Source of the DNA: Gammaproteobacteria bacterium
GTDB taxonomy: Bacteria; Pseudomonadota; Gammaproteobacteria; GCA-001735895
Direction: 5' to 3'
DNA: 5,825 nucleotides
Assembly: GCA_029864065.1 (NCBI GenBank)
Contig: JAOTUD010000215.1
Coordinates: 1-5,825, forward strand
How positions within the stretch are numbered: position 1 is the stretch's first letter; the number at the start of each line of letters is the position of its first letter. Under the pieces are notes generated by a model. It made no database searches and had not been told where the DNA came from. It was given only the letters and a program-made list of their open reading frames with translations. Positions 1-5,825 of the stretch are shown piece after piece. The position numbers and the translations under genes were made by a program.

Positions 1-1534
1 GCGCCTGCTGAACCTGAGGGAGATACTGCAGGCGTTCATCCTGCATCGTCGCGAGGTCGTTACGCGCAGGACCATTTTCGATTTGCGCAAGGCGCGCGAT
101 CGCGCCCATTTGCTCGAGGGCCTCGCGGTCGCGCTGTCCAACATCGACGAAATCATCGAGATGATCCGGAAATCGTCGAGCCCGGCGGTGGCCAAGGCCG
201 GCCTGCTGGAGCGGCCGTGGGCGCCGGGCGTGGTGCTGGAAATGCTGCAGCGCGCCGGCTCCGAAGCGTCGAAACCGGAAGGCATCGCCGAAAATTTCGG
301 ACTGGTCGGCGATCGTTACCATTTGACCGAGAAGCAGGCGCAGGCCATTCTCGATCTGCGTCTGCACAAGCTGACCGGGCTCGAGCAGGACAAGATTATT
401 TCCGAGTACCGCGAGATTCTCGAGAAAATCGAGGACCTGCTCGACATCCTCAACCGTGACGAGCGCCTCAAGCAGGAAATCCGGCGCGAACTCGAGGAGA
501 TCAGGGAAGAGTTTGCCGACCCGCGGCGCACCGAAATCATCGTCGACCATTCCGACCTGACGGTCGAGGATCTGATCAGCGAGGAAGACGTGGTCGTCAC
601 GATTTCTCATCTCGGCTATGCCAAGGCGCAACCCCTCGAATCCTACTCGGCGCAACGCCGCGGCGGTCGGGGCAAGGCAGCCACCAAAGTCAAGGACGAA
701 GACTTTGTCGAACAAATGTTCGCGGCCTCGACGCATGACATGCTGCTGTGTTTCTCGACGCGCGGCAAGGTTTACTGGCAGAAGGTGTACCAGCTGCCGA
801 TCGGCAGCCGCACGTCGCGCGGCCGCCCCATGGTCAACCTGCTGCCGCTCGAGGAAAACGAGCGCATTACCGCGATTCTGCCGGTGCGCGATTACCCCGA
901 AGACCAGTTCATTTTCTTTGCCACCGCGAGCGGCAAGGTCAAGCGCACCCCGCTGTCGAATTTTTCACGGCCGCGCGCCAACGGCATTATTGCGCTCGAC
1001 CTGCGCGACGAGGATAACCTGATCGGCGTGCAGTTGACCGACGGCAAGTCGGACCTGTTGATGTTCACCAGCGCCGGCAAGGGAATCCGCATCGACGAAA
1101 ACGACGTACGCGCGATGGGCAGAACCGCGGCCGGCGTACGCGGCATCAGGATAAAAGGCGAGGACGAGGTGATCTCGCTGATCGCCGTCGATTCCGACGA
1201 AGGGCAGATCCTGTTCGCAACCGAACACGGCTATGGCAAGCGTACCCGGGTGAGCGATTTTTCGGTGCAGGGCAGGGGCGGCCAGGGCGTGATTTCGATC
1301 CAGACCTCGAAACGAAACGGACGTGTCATCGGCGCTATTCATACCTTCGGTGACGAAGAGATCATGCTAATCAGCAACAGCGGTACGCTGGTGCGCACCC
1401 CGGCGCAGGATATCTCGATCCTGGGTCGCAATACCCAGGGCGTCACCCTGATTCGGCTCGGTGAAAACGAGCAACTGGTGCAGATCGAATCCGTTGCCGC
1501 AAGTGTCGACGACAACGACGCCGCCGATGACTGA
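1..1534 (+). CDS. gyrA: DNA gyrase subunit A, C-terminal part (5' end outside window)
   Basis: GyrA is the DNA-cleaving and DNA-wrapping subunit of the A2B2 gyrase that introduces negative supercoils in the cytoplasm. The frame is open from base 2 to the TGA at 1532-1534 and gives 510 residues; by comparison with E. coli GyrA roughly the first 360 residues, including the catalytic Tyr and the quinolone-resistance region, lie upstream. The first part (about 2-560) is the end of the breakage-reunion domain and its coiled coil, with the typical LTEKQAQAILDLRL stretch at about 323-364. The C-terminal beta-pinwheel starts near 578. The GyrA box QRRGGRG is at 653-673, and five further degenerate blade motifs follow (GSRTSRGRP, FSRPRANG, MGRTAAGVRG, QGRGGQG, GRNTQG), so all six blades are present. 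It ends in a short acidic tail (DDNDAADD), much shorter than the E. coli tail. The GyrA box argues for gyrase rather than ParC. The last 8 bases overlap pheA. Confidence 0.99.
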   Translation, partial: RLLNLREILQAFILHRREVVTRRTIFDLRKARDRAHLLEGLAVALSNIDEIIEMIRKSSSPAVAKAGLLERPWAPGVVLEMLQRAGSEASKPEGIAENFGLVGDRYHLTEKQAQAILDLRLHKLTGLEQDKIISEYREILEKIEDLLDILNRDERLKQEIRRELEEIREEFADPRRTEIIVDHSDLTVEDLISEEDVVVTISHLGYAKAQPLESYSAQRRGGRGKAATKVKDEDFVEQMFAASTHDMLLCFSTRGKVYWQKVYQLPIGSRTSRGRPMVNLLPLEENERITAILPVRDYPEDQFIFFATASGKVKRTPLSNFSRPRANGIIALDLRDEDNLIGVQLTDGKSDLLMFTSAGKGIRIDENDVRAMGRTAAGVRGIRIKGEDEVISLIAVDSDEGQILFATEHGYGKRTRVSDFSVQGRGGQGVISIQTSKRNGRVIGAIHTFGDEEIMLISNSGTLVRTPAQDISILGRNTQGVTLIRLGENEQLVQIESVAASVDDNDAADD

Positions 1535-2636
1535 TCAAACGACGAGCGACGAAGCCCTCGAAAAGCTGCGCCAGCAGATCGATGCGATCGACGACCAGCT
1601 GCTCGACCTGTTCAACCGCCGGGCCCGCCGCGCGGTCGAGGTGGCCGAAGTAAAACGCGAGGCTAGCGGCGGCGGCGAAGACCACATCAATTTCTTTCGG
1701 CCGGATCGCGAGGCGCAGGTCATCAAGCGCATTAAATCGCTGAACCAGGGGCCGCTCAGCGATGACGAGGTCGGGCGACTGATTCGTGAAGTCATGTCCG
1801 CCTGCCTGGCGCTGGAGCAGCCCCTGAAAATTGCCTACCTCGGACCGGAGGGAACCTTTACCCAGAGCGCGGCGCTCAAGCATTTCGGCCACTCGGTAAC
1901 GACGGTGCCGATGAGCAGCATTCCCGACGTATTCAACTCGGTCGATTCCGGGCATGCGGACTACGGCCTGGTGCCGGTAGAGAATTCGACCGAGGGGGTC
2001 ATTAGCCACACCCTCGACATGTTTATCGAATCGAATCTCAAGGTTTGCGGCGAGGTGGAAATCCGGGTTCATCATCACCTGGCTTCCAGATCCCAGGACC
2101 TCGGCAAGATAAAGCACATTTATTCGCATCAGCAGTCTTTCGCGCAGTGCCGGCGCTGGCTCGATCAGAATTTTCCGGGAATCGAGCGCATTCCGGTCAG
2201 CAGCAACGCCGAGGCGGCGCGGCTCGCCAGCAGCGAACAGAATGCCGCGGCCATCTGCGGATTGCCGGCGGTTGAAATATTCAATCTCAAGATCTGTTAC
2301 GAGAATATCGAGGACCTGCCCGACAACACGACGCGATTCGTGATCATCGGCAAGCAGGACGTCGACCCCAGCGGCAACGACAAGACGTCGCTGCTGATTT
2401 CGACGCGCAACCAGCCAGGCGCGCTGCTGGGACTGTTGCAACCGCTCGCCGATCACGGCATCAGCATGAACAAAATCGAGTCGCGTCCCGCGCAGGGACA
2501 CAAGTGGGCCTACGTATTCTTCGTCGACGTCGATGGGCATCAGCGCGATCCGAATGTTATCGAGGCTTTAAATGAGCTGAAACAACAGGCTTCATTGTTT
2601 AAGATACTGGGTTCTTATCCAAAAGCCTCGCTCTAA
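1527..2636 (+). CDS. pheA: Bifunctional chorismate mutase / prephenate dehydratase (P-protein)
   Basis: Converts chorismate to prephenate and then to phenylpyruvate, the committed route to phenylalanine; cytoplasmic. The 369-residue protein has three parts. Residues ~8-98 are an AroQ-type chorismate mutase, with R15, R32, K43, R61 and E62 aligning to E. coli R11, R28, K39, R51 and E52; the E. coli Q88 position is Glu97. Residues ~101-275 are the prephenate dehydratase domain, with YLGPEGTF (104-111), VPVENSTEG (149-157) and the catalytic TRF (269-271). Residues ~287-365 are an ACT domain with GALL (298-301) and ESRP (318-321), the phenylalanine-binding motifs, so feedback inhibition by Phe is expected. 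ATG 1527 is chosen because the protein then begins like family members; in-frame starts further upstream (GTG 1503, ATG 1461) would add residues encoded within gyrA that resemble no PheA. There is no clear Shine-Dalgarno, so translation probably depends on ribosomes finishing gyrA. Sequence is very close to Pseudomonas PheA. Confidence 0.98.
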   Translation: MTDQTTSDEALEKLRQQIDAIDDQLLDLFNRRARRAVEVAEVKREASGGGEDHINFFRPDREAQVIKRIKSLNQGPLSDDEVGRLIREVMSACLALEQPLKIAYLGPEGTFTQSAALKHFGHSVTTVPMSSIPDVFNSVDSGHADYGLVPVENSTEGVISHTLDMFIESNLKVCGEVEIRVHHHLASRSQDLGKIKHIYSHQQSFAQCRRWLDQNFPGIERIPVSSNAEAARLASSEQNAAAICGLPAVEIFNLKICYENIEDLPDNTTRFVIIGKQDVDPSGNDKTSLLISTRNQPGALLGLLQPLADHGISMNKIESRPAQGHKWAYVFFVDVDGHQRDPNVIEALNELKQQASLFKILGSYPKASL

Positions 2637-2640
2637 TGTC
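2551..2640 (+). other. AT-rich, rare-codon patch at the pheA/hisC junction
   Basis: By hand count 36 of these 90 bases are G or C (40%), against 38 of 60 in a typical gyrA stretch (841-900). It covers the last codons of pheA, including TTA (Leu), ATA (Ile), TCA, TCT and CCA, which are otherwise sparse here, while the encoded residues (KILGSYPKA) remain family-typical. The patch ends at the hisC start, which has no good Shine-Dalgarno. Low secondary structure there could help hisC initiation, or it may hold a weak promoter; neither is shown. Confidence 0.5.
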
Positions 2641-3745
2641 TGTCATCGATTCCGCGCTGGTGCAAATCAAGCAACTGCACCCTTATTCCCCCGGCAAACC
2701 AATCGAGGAACTCGAGCGCGAGCTGGGTATCAGCAACGTCATCAAGCTCGCCTCCAACGAGAATCCGCTGGGCTGTTCCCCGCTGGCCAGGCAGGTGCTG
2801 GAAAGCGCCAGCGAGCATATCGAACTGTATCCGGACGCGAATGCCTACTACCTGAAGCAGGCGCTCGCGCGCAAACTCGGCATCGGCGAAAACCAGGTTA
2901 CCATCGGTAATGGCTCCAACGATGTTCTGGACCTGATTGCGCGCAGTTTTCTCGATCGCGACACCGAGGCCATCTTTTCGCAATACGCGTTCATGGTCTA
3001 CGCGATGGTGACCCAGGCCTGCGGCGCCAGCGCCCGGGTTGCCGCCGCCATGGACGCAAGCCGGGAAACGCCCTACGGCCACGACCTCGACGCCATGCAC
3101 GGGCTGATATCGAGCAGCACGCGCATCATTTTTATCGCCAACCCGAACAATCCTACTGGCACCTGGCTCGACGCCGACGAACTGGAATATTTCCTCGAGC
3201 GGGTTCCGGATCGCATTGCGGTCGTCATCGACGAGGCCTACTTCGAGTACGTCGACAATAAGCGGTATCCGAACGCGCTGCAGTGGCTGACGCGCTTTCC
3301 CAACCTGATCGTAACGCGCACCTTTTCGAAGATATACGGGCTAGCCGGGTTGCGTATCGGCTACTCGGTATCCAGCCCCGAGTTATGCGATTTGTTCAAT
3401 CGCGTCAGGCAGCCGTTCAACGGCAACAGCCTCGGTCTTGCCGCGGCCCGGGCCGCGCTCGACGATGACGACTTCGTCGTGCGCAGCCGGCTTTGCAACC
3501 AGCAGGGTTTACAGTCGATGCGGCAATGGCTCGACCAGCGCGGCATCGAATACATACCGTCGGCAGGAAATTTCCTGACGGTACGCTTCGGCGAGTCCAG
3601 CGCGCGCGTTTACCAGTCGCTGCTCGAACGCGGCGTCATCGTCAGGCCGATTGCCAATTACGATATGCCTCATTTCCTGCGCATCAGCGCGGGCACCGAG
3701 GCGCAGCTGGCGCGGATGTACGAGGTGCTGGGAGAGGTATTGTGA
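2636..3745 (+). CDS. hisC: Histidinol-phosphate / aromatic-amino-acid aminotransferase
   Basis: A fold-type I, class II (HisC family) PLP-dependent aminotransferase of 369 residues, a usual length. HisC converts imidazole acetol phosphate to histidinol phosphate; members of this family also transaminate phenylpyruvate and 4-hydroxyphenylpyruvate. Visible motifs are ASNENPLG (39-46, substrate end), GNGSND (91-96, PLP phosphate), NPNNPTG (169-175), DEAYFEY (199-205, with Asp199 for the PLP ring nitrogen and Tyr202), SKIYGLAGLR (231-240, with Lys232 forming the Schiff base and Arg240 near the PLP phosphate) and FLRIS (347-351, Arg349 for the substrate). The ATG shares its A with the pheA TAA (TAATG). 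No good Shine-Dalgarno precedes it. There are no other his genes in the window; lying between pheA and tyrA it corresponds to the copy called hisHb or hisC2 in Pseudomonas, and a main role in Phe/Tyr synthesis is likely but inferred. Confidence 0.96.
   Translation: MSVIDSALVQIKQLHPYSPGKPIEELERELGISNVIKLASNENPLGCSPLARQVLESASEHIELYPDANAYYLKQALARKLGIGENQVTIGNGSNDVLDLIARSFLDRDTEAIFSQYAFMVYAMVTQACGASARVAAAMDASRETPYGHDLDAMHGLISSSTRIIFIANPNNPTGTWLDADELEYFLERVPDRIAVVIDEAYFEYVDNKRYPNALQWLTRFPNLIVTRTFSKIYGLAGLRIGYSVSSPELCDLFNRVRQPFNGNSLGLAAARAALDDDDFVVRSRLCNQQGLQSMRQWLDQRGIEYIPSAGNFLTVRFGESSARVYQSLLERGVIVRPIANYDMPHFLRISAGTEAQLARMYEVLGEVL
3731..3737 (+). promoter_or_regulatory. Ribosome binding site of tyrA
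   Basis: GGAGAGG lies inside the last codons of hisC, 4 bases before the GTG at 3742 (7 bases from the end of its GGAG part). It is the clearest Shine-Dalgarno in the window. It supports the GTG start over the longer open frame that begins at 3493 within hisC. Confidence 0.75.
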
Positions 3746-4605
3746 TAGGCAGACTCGCGATCATCGGTGTCGGCCTGATCGGCAGTTCATTGTCGCTGGC
3801 GCTGAAGCAGGCCAACGCGGTCGGCCCGGTAGTCGGCTACGGGCGCAACCGGAAAAACCTCGAAAAGGGTGTAGAGCTTGGCGTTATCGACAGCTTCGGG
3901 ACCAGCATCGCCGAAACCGTGCGCGCTGCCGACGTCATCGTCGTCGCCGTCCCTCTCGGCGCAATGCGGCCGGTTTTCGCCGAACTGAAAGCAGTCGTCG
4001 GCAAGGCCGCCGTCATTACCGATGTCGGCAGCGCCAAGGGTTCTGTTGTCGCCGCGGCGCAAGCCGAGCTCGGTGACCTGATGCCAAGGTTCGTACCAGG
4101 GCATCCAATTGCCGGTACCGAGAAGAGCGGGGTCGAGGCCGGTTTCGCCAGCCTGTACCAGAGTCGGCGCGTAATCCTGACGCCACTGAAGGAAACCGCG
4201 CAGGACGCGACCGCGACGATAGATCGGATGTGGCGGCACTGCGGCGCCGTAATCGAGTACCTCAGCGTCGAGCATCACGACAAGGTGCTTGCCGCGACCT
4301 CGCATCTTCCGCATATGCTCGCCTACGCCCTGGTGCATCATTTGTCGAATCTCAACGAACACGATGAGATTTTTCGTTACGCCGCCGGCGGCTTTCGGGA
4401 TTTTACGCGCATCGCGTCAAGCGATCCGGTGATGTGGCGCGATGTCTGCCTGTCGAACGGCGAGGCCCTGGTCGAACTGATCGAACAGTACCAGCATGAA
4501 CTCGAGCGAATTTCCGCGGCGATTAGCGCCGGCGATGCCGACGAACTGCTCAAGCTGTTTGGCAGGGCGAAAACGGAACGTGATTCGCTGATCGGGAATT
4601 GCTGA
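3742..4605 (+). CDS. tyrA: Prephenate / cyclohexadienyl dehydrogenase
   Basis: Oxidatively decarboxylates prephenate to 4-hydroxyphenylpyruvate (or arogenate to tyrosine) using NAD(P)+. The 287-residue protein begins at GTG 3742 with a Rossmann fold: GVGLIG (9-14) is the dinucleotide loop and the second strand ends in VVGYGRN (30-36), which lacks the acidic residue typical of NAD-specific enzymes. Catalytic-domain motifs are DVGSAKG (94-100; Ser97), GHPIAGTEKSG (120-130; His121), TSHLPH (186-191) and FRDFTR (218-223; Arg223), matching the residues described in Aquifex TyrA. There is no N-terminal chorismate mutase, unlike E. coli TyrA, and no C-terminal ACT domain, so it is the short TyrA form. 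The start overlaps the hisC stop as GTGA (3742-3745). The stop shares a base with aroA. In Pseudomonas the equivalent domain is fused to AroA; here the two are separate. Whether prephenate, arogenate or both are used cannot be read from the sequence. Confidence 0.97.
   Translation: MIGRLAIIGVGLIGSSLSLALKQANAVGPVVGYGRNRKNLEKGVELGVIDSFGTSIAETVRAADVIVVAVPLGAMRPVFAELKAVVGKAAVITDVGSAKGSVVAAAQAELGDLMPRFVPGHPIAGTEKSGVEAGFASLYQSRRVILTPLKETAQDATATIDRMWRHCGAVIEYLSVEHHDKVLAATSHLPHMLAYALVHHLSNLNEHDEIFRYAAGGFRDFTRIASSDPVMWRDVCLSNGEALVELIEQYQHELERISAAISAGDADELLKLFGRAKTERDSLIGNC
4594..4597 (+). promoter_or_regulatory. Weak ribosome binding site of aroA
   Basis: GGGA sits 7 bases before the aroA ATG at 4605, inside the last codons of tyrA. 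It is a partial match to the Shine-Dalgarno consensus. With the TGATG stop/start junction, re-initiation by the ribosome finishing tyrA probably contributes as well. Confidence 0.35.
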
Positions 4606-5825
4606 TGACGCGCTTCATCTGCAGCCCCGGCGGCAATGTCAACGGCAGGATTCGCGTCCCCGGCGACAAATCGATATCCCACCGTTCGATTATCCTGTCG
4701 TCGATCGCCACCGGCGTTAGCCGTATTTCCGGTTTCCTGCAGGGCGAGGACAGCCTCAAAACGCTCGAAGCATTTCGGCAAATGGGTGTATCGATAGCGC
4801 GCGACGGCGACCGGGTCGAAGTCGTCGGCGCCGGGCTGCACGGGCTCGAGCAACCGGCGACCGACCTCGATATGGGCAATTCCGGCACCGCGATGCGCCT
4901 GTTGCTCGGATTGCTGGCCGGGCAAAGCTTCGATTCGCGACTGATCGGCGACAGCTCGCTGTCGTCGCGGCCAATGCAGCGCGTCATCGATCCGCTGCGA
5001 TTGATGGGGGCGGTGATAGAAAGCGAGATTGGCGGGCGCGCGCCGTTGCAGATCAGGGGCGGCCAGGCGCTGCAAGCGATCGTATACGAAATGCCGGTTG
5101 CCTCGGCCCAGGTCAAGTCCTGTTTGCTGCTCGCCGGCCTTTATGCGCAAGGCGAGACCATTGTGCATGAACCGGCGCCGACGCGCGATCATAGCGAGCG
5201 CATGCTGCGTGGATTTGGCTGCGACGTGGTCTCCAACGCCGGTGAAATCCGCATCGCCGGAGGACAGCAATTAAGCGCCTGCGAAGTGGACGTGCCGGCC
5301 GATGTATCGTCTGCCGCGTTTTTCATGGTTGCGGCTTCGATAGCGGCGCAAAGCGATATTACGTTGCAACATGTCGGCATAAACCCGACGCGCACCGGCG
5401 TCATCGATATTCTGAGGCTCATGGGCGCGAGGATCGAGTTGTCGAATCGACGCGAGATCGGAGGCGAGCCGGTCGCCGATATCAGGATTCGCAGCGCTGA
5501 CCTGACCGGGATAGACATCCCGCGGCACCTGGTCCCGCTCGCGATCGACGAGTTTCCGGTCCTGTTCGTCGCGGCGGCCTGCGCCGACGGCGTCACCCGC
5601 CTGAGTGGCGCCGAAGAGCTGCGCGTCAAGGAAAGCGATCGCATCCAGGTCATGGCCGACGGCCTGCGCATCCTGGGTATTCAGAACGAAGTACAACACG
5701 ACGGGATCGTAATCCATGGCGGCAGGCTCGCAGGTGGCGCCGTCGATTCGCGGGGCGATCATCGCATCGCGATGGCGTTCAGCGTCGCGTCGCTGGCGGC
5801 CAGCGCCGAGATTGGCATCGATGAC
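4605..5825 (+). CDS. aroA: 3-phosphoshikimate 1-carboxyvinyltransferase (EPSP synthase), 3' end outside window
   Basis: Transfers the enolpyruvyl group of PEP to shikimate 3-phosphate, the sixth step of the shikimate pathway and the target of glyphosate. The frame is open from ATG 4605 to the window edge: 407 codons with no stop, and by comparison with Pseudomonas about 30 or more residues are missing. Motifs: VPGDKSISHR (18-27; Lys22, Arg27 at the active site), GNSGTAMR (91-98), SRPMQR (121-126), SAQVK (167-171), TRDHSERM (193-200), NPTRTG (260-265), AIDEFP (313-318; Asp315 as the catalytic acid/base), ELRVKESDR (338-346) and GDHRIAM (384-390). RDHSE, GDKS, SAQVK and NPTR are the four signatures of class II EPSP synthases. 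Gly94, equivalent to E. coli Gly96, is retained, whereas the tolerant CP4 enzyme has Ala there, so glyphosate tolerance is not predicted. The ATG shares its A with the tyrA TGA. In related genomes cmk and rpsA follow. Confidence 0.98.
   Translation, partial: MTRFICSPGGNVNGRIRVPGDKSISHRSIILSSIATGVSRISGFLQGEDSLKTLEAFRQMGVSIARDGDRVEVVGAGLHGLEQPATDLDMGNSGTAMRLLLGLLAGQSFDSRLIGDSSLSSRPMQRVIDPLRLMGAVIESEIGGRAPLQIRGGQALQAIVYEMPVASAQVKSCLLLAGLYAQGETIVHEPAPTRDHSERMLRGFGCDVVSNAGEIRIAGGQQLSACEVDVPADVSSAAFFMVAASIAAQSDITLQHVGINPTRTGVIDILRLMGARIELSNRREIGGEPVADIRIRSADLTGIDIPRHLVPLAIDEFPVLFVAAACADGVTRLSGAEELRVKESDRIQVMADGLRILGIQNEVQHDGIVIHGGRLAGGAVDSRGDHRIAMAFSVASLAASAEIGIDD

Noticed and set aside
1033..1061. 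TTGACC within gyrA as a possible -35 box for a pheA promoter
   Set aside because: The hexamer is good but no acceptable -10 sequence follows at 16-18 bases, and it is almost 500 bases upstream of pheA.
1456..1472. Small inverted repeat (GCTCG...CGAGC) near the end of gyrA as a possible terminator
   Set aside because: The stem is only about 5 bp, there is no following T-run, and it lies inside coding sequence; such short repeats are common in GC-rich DNA.
1461..1526. Upstream start of pheA at ATG 1461 or GTG 1503
   Set aside because: The added residues come from the gyrA-coding region read in another frame and are not seen in PheA proteins; ATG 1527 gives a typical start.
1443..2540. A 365-codon open frame on the - strand, antisense to nearly all of pheA
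   Set aside because: It mirrors the codon bias of a GC-rich gene, shows no recognisable motif, and the + strand has a complete PheA with all domains.
3493..3741. N-terminal extension of tyrA from an ATG at 3493
   Set aside because: The 83 extra residues lie within the conserved hisC frame and resemble no TyrA; the Rossmann fold begins right after GTG 3742, which has a strong Shine-Dalgarno.
4377..5270. Long - strand open frames antisense to tyrA/aroA (4377-5270, 4550-5116, 5189-5671, 5271-5762)
   Set aside because: They overlap each other and the clearly conserved tyrA and aroA, have low-complexity Arg/Ala/Ser-rich translations and no family motifs.
1..5825. A hidden novel system, mobile element, CRISPR array or RNA gene
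   Set aside because: The window is filled by five conserved housekeeping genes with no gaps; I saw no long repeats, tRNA-like folds or transposase motifs.

Overview
This window is a compact, single-strand block of five housekeeping genes, all on the + strand, with essentially no non-coding DNA. In order they are: the C-terminal two-fifths or so of each gyrA copy's far end (DNA gyrase subunit A, 5' end outside the window), pheA (bifunctional chorismate mutase/prephenate dehydratase), hisC (histidinol-phosphate/aromatic aminotransferase), tyrA (prephenate or cyclohexadienyl dehydrogenase), and aroA (EPSP synthase, 3' end outside the window).

Organism. The order gyrA-[serC]-pheA-hisC-tyrA-aroA is the gammaproteobacterial aromatic 'supraoperon' known from Pseudomonas and relatives, where cmk and rpsA follow. 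The PheA, TyrA and AroA proteins read most like their Pseudomonas counterparts. The DNA is GC-rich (38 of 60 bases in a stretch I counted). A gammaproteobacterium is likely. The genus cannot be given: serC is absent between gyrA and pheA, and tyrA and aroA are separate genes rather than the fused gene of Pseudomonas, so it is probably outside that genus.

Layout. 1-1534: gyrA, from the end of the breakage-reunion domain through the complete six-bladed C-terminal DNA-wrapping domain. 1527-2636: pheA, starting inside the end of gyrA (8-bp overlap). 2636-3745: hisC, sharing one base with the pheA stop. 3742-4605: tyrA, GTG start, 4-bp overlap with hisC. 4605-5825: aroA, sharing one base with the tyrA stop and running off the right edge in an open frame. 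There is no intergenic gap at all, so no room for a pheL-type leader/attenuator, a classical promoter region or a terminator between genes. No RNA gene, mobile element, CRISPR array or long repeat was seen.

How the genes work together. AroA makes EPSP, the precursor of chorismate. The chorismate mutase part of PheA converts chorismate to prephenate, its dehydratase part makes phenylpyruvate, and TyrA makes 4-hydroxyphenylpyruvate (or tyrosine from arogenate). HisC-family aminotransferases can transaminate these keto acids as well as acting in histidine synthesis. The cluster therefore covers most of the late route to phenylalanine and tyrosine. Control visible in the sequence is mainly at protein level: PheA carries a C-terminal ACT domain with the phenylalanine-binding motifs, while TyrA has no ACT domain.

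I found no sign of a novel biological system. The points worth a second look are the overlapping gyrA/pheA junction with serC missing, the unfused tyrA/aroA junction, the class II-type EPSP synthase, the TyrA cofactor-site residues, and an AT-rich, rare-codon patch at the pheA/hisC junction.
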